In this document: piece by piece, positions 7,467-15,125 of the stretch | Layout: each line of letters begins with the position of its first letter | Position numbering within the stretch: position 1 is the first letter of the stretch | Assembly: GCA_016789225.1 (NCBI GenBank) | Contig: JAEURI010000168.1 | Span: 1-39,309 of the forward strand | DNA: 39,309 bases | Direction: 5' to 3' | Source of the DNA: Anaerolineales bacterium | GTDB taxonomy: Bacteria > Chloroflexota > Anaerolineae > Anaerolineales > Villigracilaceae | Program-made: the position numbers and the translations under genes | Notes under the pieces: model-generated | Databases searched by the model: none | Told to the model about the DNA's origin: nothing | The model's input: only the letters and a program-made list of their open reading frames with translations

Positions 7467-8366
7467 ATGTGGCGTTTCTTCGCAACAGCAAATCACTTCC
7501 CCGAATCCACTTCCTTCCATGAGGTTGAGGCTCGGTTTCGAACGCAAAAATCAAGCGGAGTCATCGAGAAGATCGATAATGCGGGCTTGCATTCCATCCA
7601 ATTGATCTCAAGCGGAGCCCTGTTGAAGACCTATGACCTGCCAGGTCAACCTTCAAGTTCAGCTCCCGCCCTGACCCGCACACATGCCGTGATACTCGAA
7701 GATACTGCGGCTCGGCTGACCTGGCTTGCGCTCGAGTCGCACAGTGCAGAGAAAAATTCGATCCCTGACAAAACTCATTGGGATGCCCTTCTCGTACACC
7801 TGCGTGCAAGAAGATGGAACGGTCTTCTGGAAATACAGCACGAAGACTCTCACGGATTGTTGCTCTTTAAACTCGGCTCTTTGCAGTCAGATGAAATCGT
7901 GTTCCAAACATCGGCCGGTTTTTCCAAAGACCCTATTATCCAAGCACAATTCCCAATTGAAGCCACACTGCTTGAATTAGGCCATGATTCACAGGCGTAT
8001 CAATGCCTCATGCTGCGCAAGGGCATCACAGCCTGGGCCGACCATCTGCTGGTGCGCTGCCAGGAAATGATCGGAAGGCGCATGCTGCACACCATCGAGC
8101 GCGAGCTCAATCATGCCATCGAGCCGTGGAATTGGAATATCGCCCTCAAGGACGATGCCCTGCACGACGAGCACTTCTTTGGGAACACCCAGGAGGCTGC
8201 CCAGGCCTACCGGGAGGTATTTATGGGAATTGGCAATCAATTGAATTTCTTTATCGGCAGTAACATCACCCAACGCATTTTGAATGAATCCTTCGAACTG
8301 CTCCCCACCGAAGAAAGGAATGCCCTCGGCGCCCAGCGGCTGATCCCGGCTGCATTCACCCTGTAA
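7467..8366 (+). CDS. Hypothetical protein, 299 aa
   Basis: I do not recognise this protein with confidence. It is soluble with no membrane segments. A central stretch (LRARRWNGLLEIQHEDSHGL, then LLFKLGSLQSDEIVFQT) looks like the short beta-rich unit seen in DUF4388-type effector proteins, but this is weak. The C-terminal third is helical and includes YREVFMGIGNQLNFFIGSNI. The ATG at 7467 has no clear ribosome binding site. The gene at 8374 starts 7 bases after its stop, so the two are probably one operon. A palindrome of the repeat family at 4168 (GACCTGCCAGGTC, 7639-7651) lies in frame within it. Confidence 0.55.
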   Translation: MWRFFATANHFPESTSFHEVEARFRTQKSSGVIEKIDNAGLHSIQLISSGALLKTYDLPGQPSSSAPALTRTHAVILEDTAARLTWLALESHSAEKNSIPDKTHWDALLVHLRARRWNGLLEIQHEDSHGLLLFKLGSLQSDEIVFQTSAGFSKDPIIQAQFPIEATLLELGHDSQAYQCLMLRKGITAWADHLLVRCQEMIGRRMLHTIERELNHAIEPWNWNIALKDDALHDEHFFGNTQEAAQAYREVFMGIGNQLNFFIGSNITQRILNESFELLPTEERNALGAQRLIPAAFTL

Positions 8367-8373
8367 GGATAAG

Positions 8374-9252
8374 ATGAACCAGACAAGTTCCCCGCTTCCA
8401 CGAATATCGCCACGGGTATCCATCCGATCAGGCATCATCGGCTCCTTCATGCTGATCGTCCTCTCATTGCTGTTGTATCATTTTCAACCGTTCGGCGATT
8501 TTTGGACAGACAAGGTACTCGACGGTCTGATTCTATTTGCAGCGGTGGCCGCAGCTGGCCTGGCTACAAAATTCAGATCGCAATTCCATTCGGACGAACC
8601 TCCGCACCGGGTCTGGTCGATGTTTGCGCTGGGTTTGTGGTTTTGGGTGGCAGGCGAGGTCAGCGGCATTATTTATGACCTTATCTATTGGTACGCAGAA
8701 TACCCGGACCTGATGATAACAGACCTGTGCTGGCTGGTTGGGTATGCCTTCATCGGGCTCGCACTGTACTATCAATACAGATTGATCTTCGGAAGAAACA
8801 ACAAACGCGGTACCCGCTATTACCTTGCACTTTTCCTGCTGGCGTTAACGGCGGCTGCCCTGCTGGCAAATGCTGCGATCCAAACCGAAATCGGTTTCGG
8901 CTATGGCTGGTTTATGTTGTTCATTACCTTTCTCTACCCCGTATTCGATGTGATGAACGGCCTGGGTGCGCTTTACCTGGCTTATCTCTTTGGGCGCGGT
9001 CATTGGATCCGTCCATGGTGGGGGCTCATTCTGTTCGCACTTTCCGACAGCATCAATGTCTTCTACTGGCTCGGCGGGTACAACTATTTGCCTGAAGTGC
9101 TTCAACCTCCTCTCGACCTGCTCGACCTGTTCTTTTACTCGGCGAGTTATCTTGTCATGGCCATCGCCTTTCTCTCCCTGTTTTACATGTCTCAGTATGG
9201 TGCCAGCGGCCTCTCCAACCGGCCCGGCCCGTCTGGAAACAATCACCCCTAG
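8374..9252 (+). CDS. Polytopic membrane protein, about 8 TM segments
   Basis: A 292-residue membrane protein with roughly eight hydrophobic spans, for example GSFMLIVLSLLLYHF, VLDGLILFAAVAAAGLAT, VWSMFALGLWFWVAGEV, YYLALFLLALTAAALLA and LFFYSASYLVMAIAFLSLFY. It has no attached kinase, cyclase or other output domain. The layout resembles the membrane sensor modules found at the N-termini of some histidine kinases and GGDEF proteins, here as a stand-alone protein. AAGGATAAG lies just before ATG 8374. It is probably transcribed with the unknown gene upstream. A role in signalling is only a guess. Confidence 0.6.
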   Translation: MNQTSSPLPRISPRVSIRSGIIGSFMLIVLSLLLYHFQPFGDFWTDKVLDGLILFAAVAAAGLATKFRSQFHSDEPPHRVWSMFALGLWFWVAGEVSGIIYDLIYWYAEYPDLMITDLCWLVGYAFIGLALYYQYRLIFGRNNKRGTRYYLALFLLALTAAALLANAAIQTEIGFGYGWFMLFITFLYPVFDVMNGLGALYLAYLFGRGHWIRPWWGLILFALSDSINVFYWLGGYNYLPEVLQPPLDLLDLFFYSASYLVMAIAFLSLFYMSQYGASGLSNRPGPSGNNHP

Positions 9253-9274
9253 CCCTTGAACAAAGTACACGACC

Positions 9275-10015
9275 ATGCCTTCCAAAATTCGTTACCTGAT
9301 CTTCGACCTTGGCGGAACACTCATGCATGCCCGTGCAGACTGGTCCCTCATTTACGAACAGAGTGATCAAGCGCTCGTGAATTCCCTTAAGGGTCACGGC
9401 ATTAACCTTGATGCAAACACCTTCCGCACGCGCCTGGACGAGTATTATCAACAGCGCGACAAGGACTTTTACGAAACCACTTATCACCTCGTTCTGCGAG
9501 AACTGCTCAAGGAGTTGGGTCATGCCGAGGTTCCCGAATCAGTTCTCCGGTCCGCGTTGGATGCGCTGTACTCGGTCACACAAAGCAACTGGCAGCTCGA
9601 ATCCGATTGCATGGAAACACTCGAACAATTGAAATCCGACCAATACAAACTTGGGATATTTTCGAATGCAGGCGACGACAAGGATGTGCAGGACCTGATC
9701 GAATCTTTTGGCGTTCGCTCCTATTTCGACTTTGTGCTAACCTCTGCGGCATGTTTTTACCGCAAGCCGCATCCGCGTGCGTTCGAGATCGCGCTTGCAC
9801 AATGGAATACAACTCCCGATGAAGCGGCCATGATCGGCGACAGCCTGGATGCGGATATTCTCGGTGCAAAGCAGCTTGGGATGACGGCCATCTGGCTCAC
9901 ACGCCGCGCTCAATTCACAGATGAAGACATGCAACGCATCAAACCGGACTTTAGCCTGCGCAAACTGACCGAGCTTCCTGCCACCCTCGACCGTCTCTCC
10001 TTCCGCCCGGCATAA
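9275..10015 (+). CDS. HAD-superfamily hydrolase
   Basis: A 246-residue HAD hydrolase with the haloacid dehalogenase-type cap between motifs I and II. Motif I is FDLGGTL with the nucleophile Asp11; the second acidic residue of the usual DxD is Gly13. Motif II is FSNAG, the motif III Lys is in RKPHPRAFEIA, and motif IV is MIGDSLDADILGAKQLGM. All others are intact. Replacement of the second Asp removes the normal acid/base of HAD phosphatases. Some family members with a DxG motif I act as dehalogenases, and others are of unknown activity. The substrate cannot be given. The start ATG 9275 lies 22 bases after the previous stop with no strong ribosome binding site. Confidence 0.8.
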   Translation: MPSKIRYLIFDLGGTLMHARADWSLIYEQSDQALVNSLKGHGINLDANTFRTRLDEYYQQRDKDFYETTYHLVLRELLKELGHAEVPESVLRSALDALYSVTQSNWQLESDCMETLEQLKSDQYKLGIFSNAGDDKDVQDLIESFGVRSYFDFVLTSAACFYRKPHPRAFEIALAQWNTTPDEAAMIGDSLDADILGAKQLGMTAIWLTRRAQFTDEDMQRIKPDFSLRKLTELPATLDRLSFRPA

Positions 10016-10084
10016 TCGGGTTATATCTCGCAATCGCACAGACAAAACCAGCAAGAAACTCCAAACGGATAAAGGAATCCTTTT

Positions 10085-10486
10085 ATGCTCGATATTAAAG
10101 TTACCACCGAGAACGCACGCGTACCGGTCACCATCATGCATATGAGCGGCGACATCGACTCTTCCAATTTTCACCTCTTTCAGGCCCGGGTCGATGAATT
10201 GATCGCAGGCGGTGCGCTCCATATCCTCTTCAACCTAGCCAAAGTCCCGCATCTCAGCAGCGCAGGGTTGCGCGTGATCCACAATACATTCAACAAGCTT
10301 CGCATGATCCACAAAGATGTCAGCGACGATGAACTGCGTAAAAAGATGAGTACGGGCGCTTATAAATCTCCATATGTCAAGGTTGCCAATCTTTCCTCGA
10401 ATATCGCAGAAGTGTTCCGCCTTGGTGGTTTTGAGATCTACATCGAAATGTTTGATAATGTAGATAGTGCCATCGCTTCTTTCTAA
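10085..10486 (+). CDS. STAS-domain protein (anti-sigma factor antagonist type)
   Basis: A 133-residue single STAS domain. The sequence VPVTIMHMSGDIDSSNFHLF at the start, then the core LFNLAKVPHLSSAGLRVI, fits SpoIIAA-like antagonists, in which the Ser of the (D/H)xSSAGL loop is the phosphorylation site for a partner kinase. An insertion with many Lys and Ser (about residues 75-100) is longer than in the minimal fold. AAAGGAATCC precedes ATG 10085. No anti-sigma kinase or sigma factor is next to it, so its partner is elsewhere in the genome. Confidence 0.75.
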   Translation: MLDIKVTTENARVPVTIMHMSGDIDSSNFHLFQARVDELIAGGALHILFNLAKVPHLSSAGLRVIHNTFNKLRMIHKDVSDDELRKKMSTGAYKSPYVKVANLSSNIAEVFRLGGFEIYIEMFDNVDSAIASF

Positions 10487-10513
10487 CTTCCATACCCTTC
10501 GCTCAACGACTGC

Positions 10514-10519
10514 TATAAT
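10514..10519 (+). promoter_or_regulatory. -10 box of a probable leaderless promoter for rarA
   Basis: A consensus TATAAT ends 7 nt before the ATG at 10527, so transcription should begin at or next to the start codon. No ribosome binding site is present. The -35 region has no clear match. Confidence 0.55.
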
Positions 10520-10526
10520 CACTTCC

Positions 10527-11933
10527 ATGTCCGATCTCTTTGACCATGCCATGCAGGAACGAATGAAAAGTGAAGCGCCGCTCGCCGCGCGAATGCGTCC
10601 ACGTGTGCTGGAGGAATACATTGGTCAGGAGCATATTATTGGAGAGGGCAAGCTTCTGCGGCGTGCCATCGAAGCAGATCGGTTGTTTTCGTCCATCATC
10701 CTATGGGGGCCGCCTGGAACGGGCAAGACTACATTGGCACAGGTCATTGCCAACACCACCAAGAGTCATTTTGTTACCATCTCCGCCATCCTGGCAGGCA
10801 AGGCGGACTTGCGTGTGGCCATTGATGAAGCGCTTGAAAGGCGCAGACTTCATAACGAACGCACCATTCTTTTCGTCGATGAGGTCCATCGCTGGAACAA
10901 GGCTCAACAGGATGCCCTGCTGCCACACGTTGAAAACGGGACGTTCACGCTCATTGGCGCAACAACGGAAAACCCCTACTTTGAAGTTATTAAAGCATTG
11001 ATCTCGCGCTCACGCGTGTTTCAATTGCGCAATCTGAACAAGGAAGAAACCGGCATCCTGCTCGACCGCGCCCTGACAGACAGGGAACGCGGCTTCGGGA
11101 ACAAGAACATCCGCTTCGATGCCGATGCCCGCGCCCACCTGATCGAAGTGGCCAGCGGTGATGCACGCAATGCACTGAACGCCATCGAGCTTGCCGTCGA
11201 GTCCACAACGCCGGACCAGGATGGCGTCATTCACATTACGCTGGATGTGGCTCAGGAATCGATCCAACGACGTGCAGTTCTATACGATAAGGATGGCGAC
11301 GCGCACTACGATACCATCTCAGCCTTTATCAAATCTGTGCGCGGCTCCGACCCGGACGCAGCCCTGTACTGGCTTGCAAAGATGATCTACGCCGGAGAGG
11401 ACCCCAAGTTCATCATTCGCCGTCTGATCATTCTTGCCGGGGAGGATATTGGCCTGGCAGACCCGATGGGTCTCGTCGTTGCATCTTCCGCGATGCAGGC
11501 GTTTGAGTTCATCGGCCTGCCTGAGGGAATCTATCCTCTCGTTGAGGCGACTCTTTATCTTTCCACTGCGCCCAAGTCCAACACGGCAGGAGCGTACTTC
11601 AAGGCGATGAAAAAGATCGAAGAAGAGGGGCAGGTCTCTGTGCCGCGCCACCTGATGGACGGAAACCGCGACGCAGCCGCAATGGGACATGGCAAGGATT
11701 ATGTGTACCCGCATGATTTCGAGGGACATTACACACCACAGCAATATTTGCCCAAACGCCTGCTTGGCACCTATTTCTATTCGCCTTCAGAAGAAGGCTA
11801 TGAGTCACAAGTCAAGATGAGGTTGGAGATGTGGCGTGAAGCCCAGCGCAAGGCATTGAATATCGAGCGGGTGGAACATCTGCCGGACCTCACCGAGGAA
11901 CAGATCGTCGAAATGAAAAGGAAGATCAAATAA
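10527..11933 (+). CDS. rarA: Replication-associated recombination protein RarA (MgsA), AAA+ ATPase
   Basis: A 468-residue clamp-loader-like AAA+ ATPase of the RarA/Mgs1/WRNIP1 family, which acts at stalled replication forks. The sequence has the family start (LAARMRPRVLEEYIGQEHI), Walker A GPPGTGKT (61-68), Walker B LFVDEVHRW (115-123), sensor 1 GATTEN (144-149), and the C-terminal oligomerisation part with YLSTAPKSNTAGAYFKAM, then GKDYVYPHDFEGHY and YLPKRLLG. Length is normal for the family. The start at ATG 10527 is set by the consensus TATAAT 7 nt upstream and by family alignment; a longer frame from 10467 would overlap the STAS gene's end. The phosphatase gene starts 1 base after the stop. 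Confidence 0.95.
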   Translation: MSDLFDHAMQERMKSEAPLAARMRPRVLEEYIGQEHIIGEGKLLRRAIEADRLFSSIILWGPPGTGKTTLAQVIANTTKSHFVTISAILAGKADLRVAIDEALERRRLHNERTILFVDEVHRWNKAQQDALLPHVENGTFTLIGATTENPYFEVIKALISRSRVFQLRNLNKEETGILLDRALTDRERGFGNKNIRFDADARAHLIEVASGDARNALNAIELAVESTTPDQDGVIHITLDVAQESIQRRAVLYDKDGDAHYDTISAFIKSVRGSDPDAALYWLAKMIYAGEDPKFIIRRLIILAGEDIGLADPMGLVVASSAMQAFEFIGLPEGIYPLVEATLYLSTAPKSNTAGAYFKAMKKIEEEGQVSVPRHLMDGNRDAAAMGHGKDYVYPHDFEGHYTPQQYLPKRLLGTYFYSPSEEGYESQVKMRLEMWREAQRKALNIERVEHLPDLTEEQIVEMKRKIK

Positions 11934-11934
11934 T

Positions 11935-12384
11935 ATGGATGAAATTCGACCCTGGCTGTTCATCGGCGGGTATCGAGATACCGTGTACAAAGAACTTCTC
12001 GACCGAAAATCCATTCGAGCCATGCTTCAACTCGCCGAATCGGTGGAACAACCCGGTATTGAGTCTCTTTTCCTTCACGTCGAAGACATGGATCCCATTC
12101 GTGTTGAAATGATCGAGAAAGGGATTCTATTTATTCATACGCATGCCGGGCAGGGGCATAACATCCTGATCTCGTGTGGGGCAGGCATCAATCGCGCAAC
12201 AGCGTTCTGTGTGATTGCATTAAAAGAGATCGAAGGGTTGGGATTATTCGAGGCTTTTCAAGAAGTAGCGCGTCGCCATCCTGAAGCATTGCCTAATTTA
12301 CCCGTTTGGGAATCTTTGTGCGAATATTATGGTGAGGAAGTTCCATACCTGGATGTTATGCGTCTGGCTGCCAAGAACCAGTAG
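11935..12384 (+). CDS. Dual-specificity-type protein phosphatase
   Basis: A 149-residue cysteine-dependent phosphatase of the DSP/PTP fold. The P-loop is CGAGINR with nucleophile Cys81 and Arg87 (C-x5-R). The general-acid Asp is probably in HVEDMDP (Asp51 or Asp53). EIRPWLFIGGYRD at the start matches the usual P(x)LYLG beta strand of DSPs. It starts 1 base after the rarA stop and is probably cotranscribed with it; why a phosphatase should go with rarA is unknown. The substrate may be a phosphoprotein, a phosphoinositide-like lipid or a nucleotide. The sequence alone does not decide. Confidence 0.8.
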   Translation: MDEIRPWLFIGGYRDTVYKELLDRKSIRAMLQLAESVEQPGIESLFLHVEDMDPIRVEMIEKGILFIHTHAGQGHNILISCGAGINRATAFCVIALKEIEGLGLFEAFQEVARRHPEALPNLPVWESLCEYYGEEVPYLDVMRLAAKNQ

Positions 12385-12457
12385 CAATTTTTAACTTGAA
12401 TAAAGTCTCATTCGATAGGAAAGGATAATTTTTACCTACCATGATCGGGGCCAATTC

Positions 12458-14440
12458 ATGTCATTAACCTATAGAGACGATATTGATGGATTGAGAGCGA
12501 TTGCAGTAATTGCAGTTGTATTGAACCATGCCGGCATTTTGTATTTCTCTGGGGGATACGTAGGGGTGGATATATTTTTTGTGATCTCCGGCTTTTTGAT
12601 CACAACCATCATTTATCGTGAATTTCAAAACGGAACATTCAACATTATTAGATTCTATGAGCGCAGAATTCGGCGCATCCTGCCTGCGCTGACCGGGATG
12701 GCCGTTTTTACGCTTGTGGTCTGCACCATTCTGTTCGATGCGGAAAAGTTCAAGGCATTCGGCAAAAGCTTGATCGCGACCATGCTATTCAGTTCCAATT
12801 TCAATTTTTGGAAGGAGGCGGGGTATTTCGACGCACCGTCACGGCTTAAGCCGCTCTTGCATACCTGGTCGCTTGCTGTGGAGGAACAGTTTTACATTGT
12901 TTTCCCGTTGGTAATGTTTGTTTTGATGCGGGATGCAAGAAGATTCCTGGCTACTGTTTTACTTGCTTTGGGGTTGATTTCCTTTGGCTTTGCGATGCAT
13001 CAAGTATCCGTCAATCCATCGACAGCCTTTTATATGGCGCATTTGCGTGCATGGGAATTATTGGCAGGAAGTCTTCTCGCCTTGGGTGGAATTCCGCCAG
13101 TGAAAAATGGTTTCTTCAGGAACATACTAAGCCTTATCGGGGTATCCTTGATCATGTGGCCCATCTTTATTTATACTGAAGATACTTCCTTCCCTGGCAT
13201 CCATGCCCTGCCCGCTGTAGCCGGAACAGTATTGCTTATTTATAGTGGAGCGACAGAAAATACACCGGTCGCACGCCTGCTTGGCTCGACGCCGTTAGTA
13301 TTCCTTGGAAAGATATCCTATTCGCTCTATTTGTGGCACTGGCCGCTGATCATTTTTGCAGGATACTATCTGATCCGGCCGATGACAGCCACCGAAACGA
13401 CGCTTACCCTTTTGATCACTTTAGCCATTTCTGCTATTTCATGGAAATTGATTGAAACGCCCTTTCGTGCCCGGGACAAGATCACGACAAAGCAGGTGTA
13501 CAGTTTTGCGGCCCTTGCTATGATATCCCTCACCACGGCAGCAGGTCTTGTGTATAAATTTGATGGTTTCCCACAACGGGTAAACTCCCAGCAGGTCGTG
13601 CCGGATAAAAATGCGGATCACTGGCTATTAACAGACTGTAACGCCAATGCAGTCGACGCAATGGAAGAACTCCTGACATGTGAGATCGGCAAAAGAGGAA
13701 ATGTGCCTGATTTCCTGCTATGGGGAGATTCGCACACGCCGAATTTTGGTAAGGCCCTCCGCGATGCAGCCATGCAACATGGACAATCTGGGATGGTTGC
13801 ATATTCGCGGGGTTGCCCGCCGTTGATCGGCATGGTTCCCAATCCTCAGATCGGCGATATCCCCTGTAAAGACTACAACAATATGGTGTTGGAGTATTTA
13901 GATGACAATCCAAATATCCAGACTGTCATTCTGGCAGGGCGTTTCAGTTTTTGGGTGGAAGGAACACGCTATAAGCAGGAAGAAGGTAGCAACGTTTCTC
14001 TCAGTAAAACACCAATCGAGCCTATAGTCTCCGGCAGTAATGCAACGAATTTTCGTATTGGCTTTGAAAATACAATTTCCCGCCTACAGGCTTCTGGTAG
14101 GAATGTTGTCGTTATTGCGCCCGTCCCCGAAATCGGGTACGATGTGCCTTCTGCTACGTTTATTGCCAGTAGAACAGGTCGGGATGTTAATACGATCATT
14201 GCCCCAACTACAGAAGAATTCCTGGCAAGAAACGAAACAACTTTAAAGATTTTGAAGGAAACTCAGGAAATATATGGTTTTCAACTCATCGAACCGTGGA
14301 AGTTTCTTTGCATAGATAGTTTATGCAGAGTTGCCATAGACGGCACTCCGCTCTATAGTGACGACGACCATATGTCGTCGTTTGGTTCGGAAATGCTCAC
14401 ACCGATATTTGAAGATATGTTCGACACAATCGAAAGGTAA
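12458..14440 (+). CDS. Acyltransferase 3 (OafA/YrhL type) with C-terminal SGNH domain
   Basis: A 660-residue membrane O-acyltransferase that should acylate surface sugars or cell-wall polymers. Residues 1-340 or so are the acyltransferase 3 domain with about ten hydrophobic spans; family marks are YRDDIDGLRAIAVIAVVLNH (catalytic-type His), then YVGVDIFFVISGFLI, then the RIRRILPAL loop and HTWSLAVEEQFY. The C-terminal part (from about 400) is an SGNH hydrolase-like domain with LLWGDSHTPN (block I Ser in GDSH) and DDDHMSSFGSEM (block V Asp and His). The two domains together are the usual arrangement for OafA-type enzymes. The region is somewhat more AT-rich than rarA. It is followed 2 bases later by the histidine phosphatase. 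Confidence 0.9.
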   Translation: MSLTYRDDIDGLRAIAVIAVVLNHAGILYFSGGYVGVDIFFVISGFLITTIIYREFQNGTFNIIRFYERRIRRILPALTGMAVFTLVVCTILFDAEKFKAFGKSLIATMLFSSNFNFWKEAGYFDAPSRLKPLLHTWSLAVEEQFYIVFPLVMFVLMRDARRFLATVLLALGLISFGFAMHQVSVNPSTAFYMAHLRAWELLAGSLLALGGIPPVKNGFFRNILSLIGVSLIMWPIFIYTEDTSFPGIHALPAVAGTVLLIYSGATENTPVARLLGSTPLVFLGKISYSLYLWHWPLIIFAGYYLIRPMTATETTLTLLITLAISAISWKLIETPFRARDKITTKQVYSFAALAMISLTTAAGLVYKFDGFPQRVNSQQVVPDKNADHWLLTDCNANAVDAMEELLTCEIGKRGNVPDFLLWGDSHTPNFGKALRDAAMQHGQSGMVAYSRGCPPLIGMVPNPQIGDIPCKDYNNMVLEYLDDNPNIQTVILAGRFSFWVEGTRYKQEEGSNVSLSKTPIEPIVSGSNATNFRIGFENTISRLQASGRNVVVIAPVPEIGYDVPSATFIASRTGRDVNTIIAPTTEEFLARNETTLKILKETQEIYGFQLIEPWKFLCIDSLCRVAIDGTPLYSDDDHMSSFGSEMLTPIFEDMFDTIER

Positions 14441-14442
14441 AC

Positions 14443-15075
14443 ATGCCACTCTTATTATTAATCCGCCACGGCGAAAACGATTATGTCAAAACTGGGAAAA
14501 TGGCAGGACGAATTCCCGGCGTGCATCTAAATGAAAAGGGACAGAAGCAGGCTCAGGCGTTGGGTGAGGCGTTGAAGGATGTCCCCATCAAGGCGCTGTA
14601 TTGCAGTCCACTGGAGCGAGCGATGGAGACGGTTGCGCCCATCGCCGAGTCGCACAAACTGACCATCCAGCAGGAGCCTGACCTGATGGACACGGACATT
14701 GGCAAGTGGCAGGGAAAATCCTGGAAGGTGCTGCGGCTGATGAAAGTTTGGAAGATCGTGCTGCATGCGCCGTCGCGCTTTCGCTTTCCGGAAGGCGAAT
14801 CGTTCCCGGAGTGCCAGACCCGAATCGTCAATGTGTTGGAACGCGCGATCAAAAAACATCACAAGCCGCAGGATGTGGTGGTGGCGGTTTTTCACGCGGA
14901 TCCTATCAAGCTGGCAGTGGCGCATTTTCTGGGCATGCCGCTCGATCATTTTCAACGCTTGAGCTGTGATACGGGTTCGTTGACTGCATTATTTGTCGGG
15001 GAATCGGGAGCGAATCTGATCAAGCTTAATCAGCGCCCGCCGTTCGATTTTCTGCCGAAAAACAAGGGGAAATGA
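14443..15075 (+). CDS. Histidine phosphatase family protein
   Basis: A 210-residue member of the phosphoglycerate mutase-like histidine phosphatases. LLLLIRHGENDY gives the catalytic RHG near the N-terminus, LNEKGQKQAQALGEAL and ALYCSPLERAMETVAPI supply the second Arg, and VVVAVFHADPIK carries the second His; a typical G or S next to it is Ala. Family members of this length include cobalamin (CobC-like) and general phosphatases. The substrate is unknown. The start ATG lies 2 bases after the acyltransferase stop, so it is probably in the same transcript. Confidence 0.85.
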   Translation: MPLLLLIRHGENDYVKTGKMAGRIPGVHLNEKGQKQAQALGEALKDVPIKALYCSPLERAMETVAPIAESHKLTIQQEPDLMDTDIGKWQGKSWKVLRLMKVWKIVLHAPSRFRFPEGESFPECQTRIVNVLERAIKKHHKPQDVVVAVFHADPIKLAVAHFLGMPLDHFQRLSCDTGSLTALFVGESGANLIKLNQRPPFDFLPKNKGK

Positions 15076-15125
15076 AATGACGAAAACCTTTCGTCTGGTT
15101 TGACCTGAGGACAGGCAAGATTGAT

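Noticed and set aside
15098..15104. Programmed +1 frameshift of the prfB type
   Set aside because: The GTT codon re-pairs poorly on TTT and no SD-like stimulator lies upstream; a mutation or sequencing error is simpler.
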